64,000 nucleotides of DNA. It comes from CAVYGM01 sp963768025 (GTDB lineage Bacteria; Bacteroidota; Bacteroidia; Cytophagales; Spirosomataceae). The notes beneath the pieces were generated by a model that was given only the letters and a program-made list of their open reading frames with translations, did not search any database and was not told the DNA's origin. The stretch is from the NCBI GenBank assembly GCA_963768025.1, contig CAVYGM010000021.1:41332-105331 (forward strand), written 5' to 3'. Shown piece by piece: positions 51,328 to 61,500 of the stretch. The number at the start of each line of letters is the position of its first letter. Positions within the stretch are counted from its first letter, which is position 1. The position numbers and the translations under genes were made by a program.

Positions 51328-52050
51328 ATGCGCACACTCTCGCTAATTTGTATATATTTAGTTTCGTCCTGGCCAGCCCTTAGGGCTCAAATCAGTGCTA
51401 CCAACCGGCCCGTGACGGTTTTTACGATACGAGCCGTAGACGAGAAGTCGGGCCAGGAGATCCCGGCGAGTTTTCGGGTATTACTCCACTCCATCAACCA
51501 GAAATCCGAAGGCAGCAACAAGGCCGGAGGGGACAATTTTCAGGTGAATATGTACAGCTCCGACACCGTGACCGTCGAAACCACCGCCGAGGGTTACTTC
51601 ACGCTGGAAGAGATGTTGCTCGTTTCCTGTGATACCTGCGGGTTCTATCAGTACACCGCTTTGATGGAAAAAAAGATGGATTCGGTATTTACCGACTTAA
51701 AAGTCAACGACATAGTGAAGCTGGATAGAATATACTTCGATCAAAGCAAATACGAACTGCGTTCCGAATCCCGCGATCAGCTCGAAAAGCTGTACCGTAC
51801 CTTGCGCGACAACCCGAAGTTAAAAATCGAAATTGATGGCCATACAGACAACGTAGGCGATCCCCGGCTCAACCAGCTGTTATCCGAAAACAGAGCCAAG
51901 GTGATCTATACCTACCTGCTTCGGAAAGATATTGCGTCGGCCCGGCTAAAGCACCGGGGCTATGGGGCTACCCGCCCCGTGGCTCCCAATGACTCCGAAG
52001 AGAACAAGGCTCTGAACCGCCGGGTAGAGTTCATTGTGTTGGAAAATTAG
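51328..52050 (+). CDS. OmpA-family protein
   Basis: 240 residues. Signal peptide ends near PALRAQ (ATG 51328 preferred over an upstream GTG-like start at 51289). A beta-sandwich domain (about 25-130) is followed by the OmpA peptidoglycan-binding domain: IYFDQSKYEL, IDGHTDNVGD, LSENRAKVIYTYL, NRRVEFIVLEN. Binds peptidoglycan in the periplasm. The next gene is a DUF5723 protein, possibly co-transcribed. Confidence 0.9.
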   Translation: MRTLSLICIYLVSSWPALRAQISATNRPVTVFTIRAVDEKSGQEIPASFRVLLHSINQKSEGSNKAGGDNFQVNMYSSDTVTVETTAEGYFTLEEMLLVSCDTCGFYQYTALMEKKMDSVFTDLKVNDIVKLDRIYFDQSKYELRSESRDQLEKLYRTLRDNPKLKIEIDGHTDNVGDPRLNQLLSENRAKVIYTYLLRKDIASARLKHRGYGATRPVAPNDSEENKALNRRVEFIVLEN

Positions 52051-52142
52051 TCGGGGCATACTTTTAGAAGTTCTAAAAACAGGCTTCAAGAGCCTAGGTC
52101 TCCTATTCGGGTTTCCTGATCACCACTAGTTAGCGTCCTCAT

Positions 52143-53594
52143 ATGATGAAACACCACCAGATCCCAGTCCTAACAGTTTTTTGTCTGTTCATTAGCACAC
52201 ACTTAGTTTTCGCTCAAAGTTTTTTGGGGCTTTCCACCCAAGGAAACGGGGGGTTCTATGCTTCCTACCAAAACCCAGCCCTCCTTACCGCCAACCCGCA
52301 CCCCATCCAGCTGCACCTCGTTTCGGGTGGGCTGCACCTGGACAACAACTATGTGCGGTACGCGGCTCCTTTTTCGATGCTCCAACTGTTGTCCGGCAAA
52401 AATTCCCGTCCCCTGGAGCCCACGGACCTGGTAGAAACCCGGAACGGCAAGCCCGTGCAGGCTACCCTTAGTGCTGAACTTCGCGGTCCGGCCGTAGCTT
52501 TCAAGGTAGGGGATAAAACTACCGTTGCCTTGATGTCTCGGCTTCGGAGTGGAGTTCAGATAGCGGATGCCTCCCCTCAGCTGATGAGCATTGTGCGCCT
52601 TGGATTGGCAGATGCCGATGACTTGCAGGAACTAGGGTACCTCGCACTGTTTGCTAACCAAACCGAAAACCGTTTCAATGTTTCCACCATGGCTTACTCC
52701 GAATGGGGCCTTTCGATCGGCCAGGTGTTGTCCGAAACCGACGATATGCGTTTCTCCGGAGGGATTTCCATAAAACGGTATTTTGGGTACGCCGGAGGCT
52801 ATATGAAAAATCAGTCTCTAAGCTACCGACTCCTGCCGGATTCCACGGCGCGCAACCAGGTGTACATGCAGGTTGACCAGTTTGATGCTACGGTAGGCTA
52901 CACCGATTTGGAGAAAAGTAGTTTTTTATCACCCGGTCGGCTCTTAGGACTAAATTCCAACGGCCAGGGGTGGGGTTTTGACATCGGCGTTTCCTACGAA
53001 GTCCTGGGAGATGAGGGGGAAATAGCCCCCTTACGCCTAAGTGCCTCCCTAACCGATATAGGCTCCCTGCGGTATAAAGGTCCATCCGTGAACAATTATA
53101 CGATCGAGGGCGAGAACCGCCAGATCACCGAGGAGGAGTGGCGTGGCTACAGCTCTCCCCGGGCCGGAGAAAATCAATTCAATGCCTTTGGCCGCTTATT
53201 TGAGGAAGAGTTTGGCTTGACGGACGAAAACAATACGGGCACGTTCAAGATGGCTCCGCCTACCGCCCTCACCCTGAGCGCCGATATGCGGCTACTGCCC
53301 GCTATTTTTATCAATGCCACGCTTATTCAAGGGATAGTACGCTCGGGGATTCCCCAATGGAGACAATCATCCTTGCTGGCTCTGACGCCCCGGTTTGAGA
53401 CATCCAAAGTTGGGGTGGCTTTTCCGATTCTCATCCAGAACAATGCTTTGGCGTTTGGTACCGGCTTGCGCCTGGGCCCGCTCCGGGTAGGGTCAGATAA
53501 TTTGTTGGGATTATTTTCCAAAAATGGTCGGATCAAGGCGCAGGGAGTGGACGTATACGCCGGGCTGAGCCTGGGGCTGGAAAAGAAGAAATAG
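52143..53594 (+). CDS. DUF5723-family outer-membrane protein
   Basis: 483 residues. Signal peptide ends near LVFAQS; the mature start SFLGLSTQGNGGFYASYQNPALL is the family's conserved opening. The rest is a beta-barrel-like pattern with many alternating strands. DUF5723 proteins are found in Bacteroidota and their role is unknown. It sits downstream of the OmpA gene, a common neighbourhood for surface proteins. Confidence 0.85.
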   Translation: MMKHHQIPVLTVFCLFISTHLVFAQSFLGLSTQGNGGFYASYQNPALLTANPHPIQLHLVSGGLHLDNNYVRYAAPFSMLQLLSGKNSRPLEPTDLVETRNGKPVQATLSAELRGPAVAFKVGDKTTVALMSRLRSGVQIADASPQLMSIVRLGLADADDLQELGYLALFANQTENRFNVSTMAYSEWGLSIGQVLSETDDMRFSGGISIKRYFGYAGGYMKNQSLSYRLLPDSTARNQVYMQVDQFDATVGYTDLEKSSFLSPGRLLGLNSNGQGWGFDIGVSYEVLGDEGEIAPLRLSASLTDIGSLRYKGPSVNNYTIEGENRQITEEEWRGYSSPRAGENQFNAFGRLFEEEFGLTDENNTGTFKMAPPTALTLSADMRLLPAIFINATLIQGIVRSGIPQWRQSSLLALTPRFETSKVGVAFPILIQNNALAFGTGLRLGPLRVGSDNLLGLFSKNGRIKAQGVDVYAGLSLGLEKKK

Positions 53595-53697
53595 CGGTGA
53601 GGGTACCTTCCTTTGCCACTTCTTGGCACGCAAGCCAGCGACTTCTACTCCCCGGGCATACTTTTTTCAACAGGTCCATAAACTTAATCAGGACCCT

Positions 53698-54732
53698 ATG
53701 AAAGAAAAGATCTGCACTTTTTCGCACTGGATTATTGTATTGGTGGGGGTTCCGGCGGGCCTGTATCTGGGTCAAACCTTCCTGATCACCTTCATTATCG
53801 GCATCATTCTATCCATGGTACTAAGCCCTGTGATGGATTGGCTCATGGACAAGGGACTACCCAAAGGCTGGGCGGTAGCGGCGAGTACGCTGCTTTTACT
53901 CCTGTTTTTTAGTTTCATTTTTGGGTTGCTATTTTACCAGGTGAACCTCCTGGTAGAAGACTGGCCCCGGATCAAAGAAAAATCAACCGGGCTGTTCGAT
54001 CAGGCCCAATCGTATATCGCTGTCCGCACGGGTCTGACTCCTGAACAACAAACCCAAAAAGCCCAACAGATTGCGAATAGGCTCAGTTCTTCCTTGGCTG
54101 CTTTCTTCGGTACTTTTACGAGTACGGTCACCAACTTCCTGCTGGTGTTCGTGTACGTCGTCCTGATGCTTTCACATCGGCACCGGTTCGAACGGTTCTT
54201 ACTCAAAACGGTCAAAACTTCCGATAAAAAACAGGTTGGGGACACGATTCATAAAGTCCGTAAATCAGCCAGCAGCTATGTCTGGGGAATGCTGAAGGTG
54301 ATCTCGGCCCTGGCAGCTTTTTATTCTATTGGGTTTTGGTTGGGAGGGATCAAGTACAGCATCCTGCTGGCTATCCTGGCGGCCATGTTTTCTTTTCTGC
54401 CCTACGTTGGGAACGTCATCGGGGGAGGAACCGCCGCCTTATTGGCGGTCGTATCGGGTGAACCTTCCGGTTTTTTTGTCGTATTGGGTGTGATGACGGT
54501 GGCCCAGCTTCTGGAAAATTACTTCCTATCGCCCATGATTGTGGGTGACGAAGTGGAGCTGAATCCTTTCTTCAGCATTGTATCCGTCATTCTGTTTGGC
54601 GCCTTGTGGGGGATTGGAGGAGCCATTGTAGCCATTCCTCTGGCGGCCATTGTGCACATAGTCCTCAAATTCTCGCCAGATACCCTACCTCTGGCTGAAC
54701 TTATGGAAAATAGTAAAGATTCTGAAAAATAG
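53698..54732 (+). CDS. AI-2E family transporter
   Basis: 344 residues with about eight helices; ATG 53698 chosen because an upstream extension adds hydrophilic residues. Typical pieces are LGQTFLITFIIGIILSMVLSPVMDWL, LAIYSIGFWL-like and FLPYVGNVIGGGTAALLAV. Named for autoinducer-2 export (TqsA), the family mostly exports small solutes or ions. Confidence 0.88.
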   Translation: MKEKICTFSHWIIVLVGVPAGLYLGQTFLITFIIGIILSMVLSPVMDWLMDKGLPKGWAVAASTLLLLLFFSFIFGLLFYQVNLLVEDWPRIKEKSTGLFDQAQSYIAVRTGLTPEQQTQKAQQIANRLSSSLAAFFGTFTSTVTNFLLVFVYVVLMLSHRHRFERFLLKTVKTSDKKQVGDTIHKVRKSASSYVWGMLKVISALAAFYSIGFWLGGIKYSILLAILAAMFSFLPYVGNVIGGGTAALLAVVSGEPSGFFVVLGVMTVAQLLENYFLSPMIVGDEVELNPFFSIVSVILFGALWGIGGAIVAIPLAAIVHIVLKFSPDTLPLAELMENSKDSEK

Positions 54733-54824
54733 CCCCCTACTCTACCAAAACTATCCAGACATTAAGTAGTTGTTTGTTGAGAATACTATTCCTACTTTTA
54801 AGAAACCCAAATCATAAACCCACT

Positions 54825-55223
54825 ATGAGCGTGACTTCCCTTTCGGCTGTCCTAGGCCACGAAGATTACTTGGTTTCACTTCACGCCCGTACCCACGAAA
54901 TCCTGGCCGATGAGCCTATCGAACTAGGGGGAAACGATCAGGGTCTTGCTCCCTATGAACTGATACTGGCGGGACTGGGAGCCTGTACCAGTATTACCCT
55001 CAAAATGTACGCCCAACGGAAGGGCTGGCTGCTGAATGATATTGACGTAAAACTGGAGCTGTCCGTGGAAGAAACCGAGATTCCCGTTATTACCCGAAAA
55101 ATCAGCGTGCAGGGCACCCTCACCAACGAGCAACTCGACCGCCTGCTGCAAATAGCCAACTCGTGTCCGGTCCATCGCCTTTTGACGAATCCCCTCGAAA
55201 TAGAAACAGAGCTAACTACCTAA
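54825..55223 (+). CDS. OsmC-family peroxide-reducing protein
   Basis: 132 residues from ATG 54825. Two conserved Cys of OsmC/Ohr type: GACTSITLKM and ANSCPVHRLL. These thiols reduce organic hydroperoxides. Followed by an FAD oxidoreductase gene, suggesting a redox role. Confidence 0.88.
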   Translation: MSVTSLSAVLGHEDYLVSLHARTHEILADEPIELGGNDQGLAPYELILAGLGACTSITLKMYAQRKGWLLNDIDVKLELSVEETEIPVITRKISVQGTLTNEQLDRLLQIANSCPVHRLLTNPLEIETELTT

Positions 55224-55266
55224 CTTTTTTTCCTAACCCACTCTTCTCCTAAATCGCTACGTACGC

Positions 55267-56604
55267 ATGAAGCACATTGTCATACTGGGAAACGGCATCA
55301 GCGGCATTACCGCCGCCCGCCTCATACGCAAGCACAGTGACGATCGCATAACGGTTATCTCCGGGGAGACCGACCATTTTTTTTCCCGTACCGCCCTGAT
55401 GTACATCTACATGGGCCACATGAAGTACGAGCATACCAAACCCTATGAGGATTTTTTCTGGTCAAAGAATCGAATAGAACTGGTAAAAGCCTGGGTGGAG
55501 CGGGTTGATTTCTCAGACAAGACCCTCATCCTCGACAATGGCATCAACATAGCCTATGACTCCCTGATTCTGGGCCTGGGCTCGGTTCCCAATCGGTTTG
55601 GCTGGCCGGGGCAGGATTTGGAAGGAGTGCAGGGGCTGTACAGCTACCAGGACCTCGAATCCATGGAAGAATATACCAAGGGTACGCAGGAGGCCGTGGT
55701 GGTAGGCGGCGGGTTGATCGGGATCGAAATGGCCGAAATGCTCCATACCCGGCACATCCCGGTCACGATGCTGGTACGGGAAGATGCCTACTGGGATACC
55801 GTACTTCCCAAGCAGGAAGCCGAAATGATAGGCCAGCACATCCGTGACCACGGGATAAACCTTCGGCTTTCCACGGAACTGAAAGAACTGCTTCCCGACG
55901 AAACGGGAAACCGGGTTGGGGCGGTCGTAACCAAAGACGACGAAGAAATTCCCTGCCAGTTTGTGGGCCTGACCGTTGGTGTACATCCGAACCTTGCGCT
56001 ATTCAAAGACACCGATTTGGAAACTGATAAGGGAATCCTGGTCAATGAATACCTGGAAACCAACATTCCCGACGTGTACGCCATCGGCGATTGTGTGCAG
56101 CACCGTACCCCGCCGGAGGGGCGAAAGCCCGTGGAGCAGATCTGGTACACCGGCCGAATTATGGGCGAAACCGTGGCCCGTACGCTTTGCCAGAAAAAGA
56201 CGGCCTACCAGCCGGGCGTTTTCTTTAACTCGGCCAAATTTTTTGATATAGAATACCAAACCTATGGACACGTTCCCGCTGCAATTCCTAAGGGCGTGAA
56301 AACGTTTTACTGGAAGCACCCCGAGCAGAACATCGCCCTCCGACTCAACTACCAGGATGAATTCGAAGCCCTGACGGGCATCAATACCTTTGGAATGAGG
56401 CTCCGGCACGAGGTATGTGAACGATGGATAAAGGGTAAGAAAAGCATCGGTTACGTGCTGTCCCACCTGCGGGACGCCCACTTCGACCCTGAGTTTTTCG
56501 ACCGGCACGAGACCGCCATCGTTGAGGCCTTTAACCATCAGCACCCAACGCATAAAATCAAGTACGTCAAAAAACCTACCCTGTGGCAAAGGCTCATGGC
56601 CTGA
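55267..56604 (+). CDS. FAD-dependent pyridine nucleotide-disulfide-type oxidoreductase
   Basis: 445 residues. N-terminal FAD motif GNGISGITAARL, NAD(P)H-binding motif VVVGGGLIGIEMAEML, FAD end YAIGDCVQ, and a C-terminal dimerisation-like domain with a long extension. The pattern matches rubredoxin/ferredoxin-type reductases; there is no redox-active Cys pair. It lies upstream of an Fe-S membrane protein, so the two may pass electrons between NAD(P)H and a membrane donor. Confidence 0.88.
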   Translation: MKHIVILGNGISGITAARLIRKHSDDRITVISGETDHFFSRTALMYIYMGHMKYEHTKPYEDFFWSKNRIELVKAWVERVDFSDKTLILDNGINIAYDSLILGLGSVPNRFGWPGQDLEGVQGLYSYQDLESMEEYTKGTQEAVVVGGGLIGIEMAEMLHTRHIPVTMLVREDAYWDTVLPKQEAEMIGQHIRDHGINLRLSTELKELLPDETGNRVGAVVTKDDEEIPCQFVGLTVGVHPNLALFKDTDLETDKGILVNEYLETNIPDVYAIGDCVQHRTPPEGRKPVEQIWYTGRIMGETVARTLCQKKTAYQPGVFFNSAKFFDIEYQTYGHVPAAIPKGVKTFYWKHPEQNIALRLNYQDEFEALTGINTFGMRLRHEVCERWIKGKKSIGYVLSHLRDAHFDPEFFDRHETAIVEAFNHQHPTHKIKYVKKPTLWQRLMA

Positions 56605-56655
56605 TTCCCGGTCAGTAGTTTACTTATAAATCATTCATTCTTTACACCCAGAGAC

Positions 56656-58209
56656 ATGACTACCCTTCAAAAACTTGGACTCGTGCTATTCAACATCGGC
56701 TTTCTGGTTTGGATCGCTACGCTTAGCCTGGGGAAATTTACGTTAACGGACCAAATCCTGAAAGACAACCTCAAAAAGGAACACTATGAGCTGGTGGCAC
56801 CGAAGGCCAAGAGTATGTACGGTAAAACCTACCCCCTGGCCTTTACCTTCGGCAATGACTTCCGGGGCATTGTGGATGAGCTCAACGCCGACTTTAAGGC
56901 CCAGCAGCAGTACGACAAGGTCATTTACGATAATTACGCCTTCCCCGTCGCCAAAGCCGCCTCCGAGGGGGCCATCACCGACTACACTGCCCTGTGGTTC
57001 TGGCTCAGCTTTGGTTTGGCCGTGCTGGGAGCCTTGCTATACATTTTTCCAAAAAACCGGAAACTACCCGGCATCAAAAACGACCATATTTACCACAGCG
57101 CCACCACCTCTCGGGGCTGGATCGGAATCCTGCTCGGCACGTTTCTGATCCTGTTTTATGTAGCCCTGTACTTCTACCCCGAATACATCGTCAACTGGGT
57201 TCTCCTGGTCGATCCCGTCAGTGAAGCCCTCAGTGGCAATCCGGCCTCCCAGTGGTTTCTGTACGGATTCATCTATACGCTCTGCATCCTGGTCATGGGC
57301 ATCCGGATGATCATCAAATACCGACACAATACCTACCAGATGATCCGAACCACGTCCGTTATGTTTTTTCAAACATCCTTTGCGTTCATCATACCCGAAA
57401 TATTGGTCCGGCTCAACCGACCCTATTACGACTTCAAAAACATCTGGCCTCTGGATTATGACTTCTTCTTTGATTACAACTTGAACGAAATGCTCAGTAA
57501 TGGCACCTTGGGGGTATTTATGCTGGTGTGGGGGACAGCTTTGTCCATGCTCGCTGTTCCGATATTTACCTATCTGTATGGTAAGCGCTGGTACTGCTCC
57601 TGGGTGTGCGGCTGCGGTGGCCTGGCCGAAACCCTCGGCGACCCCTATCGGCAACTCTCGGACAAATCGCTGAAAGCCTGGAAAATTGAACGGTACACTG
57701 TCCACGGGGTACTGGTCTTTGCCATTGTCATGACCGCCTTCGTGCTGTACACCTACTTTACGGGTCAGTCCAACGTTGGGCCTATCGATAGCTATACGGT
57801 TCGTTCGGCCTACGGCTTCTGGATTGGGGCCTTGTTTTCCGGCGTGGTGGGCGTAGGGTTCTACCCCCTGATGGGAAACCGGGTGTGGTGCCGGTTTGGG
57901 TGCCCCCTGGCAGCCTACCTGGGGTTGGTGCAGCGGTTTAAGTCCCGTTTCAGGATCACCACCAACGGCGGGCAGTGCATTTCCTGCGGGAATTGTAGCA
58001 CCTACTGCGAAATGGGAATCGACGTTCGCGCCTACGCCCAGCGCGGACAAGACGTGGTGCGGGCCTCCTGCGTGGGCTGTGGGATATGTTCCGCGGTATG
58101 CCCGCGCGGCGTCCTCAACCTGGAAAACGCCGACCCCGACTCCCGGGTGATGATAGCCCCCGAGCTGTTGGTAGGGAATGATATGCCGGCGATCAAGAGC
58201 CGGAAGTAA
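56656..58209 (+). CDS. Membrane ferredoxin-type 4Fe-4S protein (NapH/polyferredoxin family)
   Basis: 517 residues with about eight helices. Two NapH-type cytoplasmic Cys motifs CSWVCGCGG and CRFGCPLAAYL are near residues 312 and 417, and two 4Fe-4S clusters follow: CISCGNCSTYC and CVGCGICSAVCP. The N-terminal extension of about 130 residues, with a large polar loop, is unusual. Together with the FAD oxidoreductase it forms an electron-transfer unit; partner unknown. Confidence 0.85.
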   Translation: MTTLQKLGLVLFNIGFLVWIATLSLGKFTLTDQILKDNLKKEHYELVAPKAKSMYGKTYPLAFTFGNDFRGIVDELNADFKAQQQYDKVIYDNYAFPVAKAASEGAITDYTALWFWLSFGLAVLGALLYIFPKNRKLPGIKNDHIYHSATTSRGWIGILLGTFLILFYVALYFYPEYIVNWVLLVDPVSEALSGNPASQWFLYGFIYTLCILVMGIRMIIKYRHNTYQMIRTTSVMFFQTSFAFIIPEILVRLNRPYYDFKNIWPLDYDFFFDYNLNEMLSNGTLGVFMLVWGTALSMLAVPIFTYLYGKRWYCSWVCGCGGLAETLGDPYRQLSDKSLKAWKIERYTVHGVLVFAIVMTAFVLYTYFTGQSNVGPIDSYTVRSAYGFWIGALFSGVVGVGFYPLMGNRVWCRFGCPLAAYLGLVQRFKSRFRITTNGGQCISCGNCSTYCEMGIDVRAYAQRGQDVVRASCVGCGICSAVCPRGVLNLENADPDSRVMIAPELLVGNDMPAIKSRK

Positions 58210-58590
58210 GTTTTGGGAGCGCGGTTGGTTATTCCCAAGCCAGCCGGCTTCCCTGAGTCAAAAAACCAGAATGTACCGTTAGATAAATTCCACCAGGTTT
58301 TTAGCATTATTTCTTAATCGTTTTGTAATTTACAAAGCGATGCGGGTACCGTATTTGTAGGGTACCTGAGACTTCTTTGGTCATAAGTGGCCAAAACACT
58401 CTTTCGAAGTAGCTTAATAAAGGTTGCCTCGGGTCTACTTAGACCTACCATTTTTCTATATCCAACCAGCCAAATGATAAACAAGAATCTTGAAACAGAC
58501 CAAAAAGAATAGGTACCTCTAAAACTAGAAGCTTACAGAACTTTATCCCTGTCCAGGCCCTTCCCAACCATCCTTTTCTCCTCACTCCTT
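58210..58590. other. Intergenic region before the CHAT gene
   Basis: No gene supported. Contains a 14-base palindrome GGTCTACTTAGACC (58432-58445), of unknown meaning, and two nearby GGTACC sites. Confidence 0.5.
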
Positions 58591-61500
58591 ATGACCACTT
58601 CCACCATCTTAGTCCCCGCAAAAGAAACAGAAAAAGCAAATCTCTCTTTAACCCCTAAGCAGGAACATCTTGAATTAAAACAAGAATTCAACTTTAAAGA
58701 AACTAAACGCGGGGAAGAAGCAGCCCCCATAAAGGTCGATTTGGAAGTAGGAGATGTACTGACAGTTCGAGTTTGACGATGACACCGTCTGGCTCTGCAC
58801 GCAGGATGATTTGGGGGAGCTTTTTGATGAAGTAGCCTTGCAGAAAAAACGCGACCTATCCCGCGGTGACCAGGAAAAAGCCCTCCTCCTGATTCCGACC
58901 GAGCTCGTGCTAATGGATCAGCAGCGAGGGCTGAAAAAGGTACTGGTGAAGTTTCTGAAAATATTTGGCAGGAAAGAAGTCGATCTACCGACCGAATTGG
59001 ATGAGATTATCATAAAGCTTGCCGAGGATTTTGAAGAAAAAGCGCTTGACAAACAGCGTGGATTGCTCGGAGTAAAAAGTGACTTTACGCTTGAAAAGAG
59101 AGAGATAAAAGAGGATGGTAAATATTTCCTTTTTCTGCACGGTACCGCTGCTTCTACTCGCCAAACTTTTGAAGACCTGAATAAAGATGGAAAGCCTACC
59201 GATCTGTGGAATACGATATTTACGACCTATGGGGAATTAAACGTGCTCGCGTTCGAACACCAAAGCCTGACGAAAAGTCCTCTCCAAAATGTGCTCGAGC
59301 TGGTCAGGCAACTTCCTGCCAAGGCCACGCTGCACATTCTCAGTCAATCGCGTGGGGGACTGATTGGCGAGGTCCTCTGTCGGTTTTGCATCGAGAATTC
59401 CGGGGCTGTCGGTTTTTCGGATAAAGAGAAAACGTTTCTCAACCGGGCTGGAAGGCAAACCGATGTAAAGCTTATCGAAGAAATAGAGGAAGTGATGCGG
59501 GGCAAAACTATCACTATTGAGAAGTTTATCCGGGTAGCCTGCCCGGCCAACGGGGCTATTTTGGCCTCCAAGCGGCTGGATGTTTTCCTCAATGTGATCT
59601 TTAACCTCGTTGGGCTCGCCCTCAAAAAGGAAGGAGAGGTACATACGGCGTTCAGAAATCTGCTCTCGGCGGCGGTTGAAATCAAGAACAACCCCACTGT
59701 GCTTCCCGGTTTAGAGATCCAAAATCCTGACTCTCCCTTCAATCAGGTACTGAACAACCCCGCCCCCGACCTGGAAATTACGGCCCCTTTGCTGGTGATT
59801 TCGGGTAACAATAAAGTCACGTTTCGGTGGCAGGCAATTGTCTCAATCCTGGCCAAGTTGTTCAACATGGGCCCCAACGATATGATCGTGAACACCCGGT
59901 CTATGTTCAACGGAGCCAAGCGCGCTCCCGGCCGGTCGCAGTACCTGCTAGATGAAGGGCCGCTGGTGACCCATTTCTGCTACTTCGCCAACAAACCAAC
60001 CCGAGACGCCATCCTGAACGCCATCCAAAGCGACGGCCTGAATCCCGTTCCCGGCTTCATGCCCCTGACCGACCGGGATTTTACCGGAACCGAAATACGC
60101 AACATCAGCCTCACCAATCCCAAAGGTAGGCTATTCCCTGCCCCCGTATCGGGTAAAAAACCCATCGTGATTTTACTTCCAGGTATTATGGGGAGCAATC
60201 TGACGGTGGGAGACAACCAGGTATGGTTTAATTTTCTGAGCATCCTTAATGGGCAACTTACTCTGCTAGGCACAGATAACAACAGCAACATCATGGCTCC
60301 TTCGGTGGTGGAGGCCTCTTACAAAAAATTGACTGATTTTTTGAGCCCTGACTATGATGTGGTAGTGTTCCCTTTTGACTGGCGGCTTAGCATGGCGCAT
60401 AATGGCGAGGCCCTCAACAGCAAAGTGGTGGAGCTGCTGCAATTCAAGCAACCCATTAAGCTCATTGGCCACTCGATGGGCGGTCTGGTGATCCGGGATT
60501 TTATGATTAATAAAAAATACAAGGAAACTTGGTCAAAACTGAGCACCGATGCCAACTTCCGGTTATTGTTTTTGGGGGCACCGCTGGGCGGTTCGTTCCG
60601 AATCCCCTACATTCTGTTTGGAGAAGATTCGATCATCACTACCGTTAGTGCGATTGACCTGGGAAACTCCAAAAAGAGTTTATTAAAAATCTTTTCTCAA
60701 TTCCCCGGTATTCTGAGTCTGCTTCCACTGGATACCACCGTGGCTGATTTTGGAAAGCCTGAAACCTGGAAAAGTATGTCCGTAGCCTTTGGGGATGATG
60801 CATGGCCCGTTCCTGAGGATAAAGTACTCGAAGGGTTCAATAAATACCGCAAGGAGATAGTAACACTGAATAGTAAAAACGAGGTTATCGAAAGCAAACT
60901 TGATTATTCCAAAGCCACATACATTGCAGGGCAGGCTGGGAAAGGAGATCAGACCATTAGTGGCTATATCATCAAAGAACGAAAGACTTTTTTTGGTACC
61001 CGCAAAACGCTCGAATTCATCGCTACCCAAGAGGGGGACGGCAGCGTAACCTGGGCCAGCGGTATCCCGCAGGCAATAGCAGAACAAAAAAATGTGTATT
61101 TCTCCGATATTCCGCACGGTGAGCTTGCCAACGCCAGCACCCTATTCGGAGCCATTTCGGATCTGTTAAAAACGGGTAAGACCAGTCAGTTGCAACAAAC
61201 CCAACCTACACTACGCGGCCTAGATACCGGATCAGTAGCCAAAACAAAGTTCACCTTCAACCTCTCTCCTGACAATGTAGAAAAGGTAATGCTGGGGCTG
61301 GGTACATCGGAGGGTAGTTTTATAGCGGGACAACTGCCCCTGATAGTATCGGTCAGTAACGGGCATCTGAAGTACGCGAAGTATCCCCTCCTCATCGGCC
61401 ATTTCGATAGGGATGGTATTCTATCCGCTGAAAAGGCTGTGGAGCAATCACTAAATGGGGAAGTGAGCAAACGCCTACAACTTGGCGTGTATCCAGGACC

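Noticed and set aside
57064..58050. 328-codon open frame on the - strand
   Set aside because: Antisense to the Fe-S membrane protein, which is clearly coding with its Cys motifs.
58432..58445. 14-base palindrome GGTCTACTTAGACC as CHAT operator
   Set aside because: A single short palindrome without a second copy or a nearby regulator is not enough.
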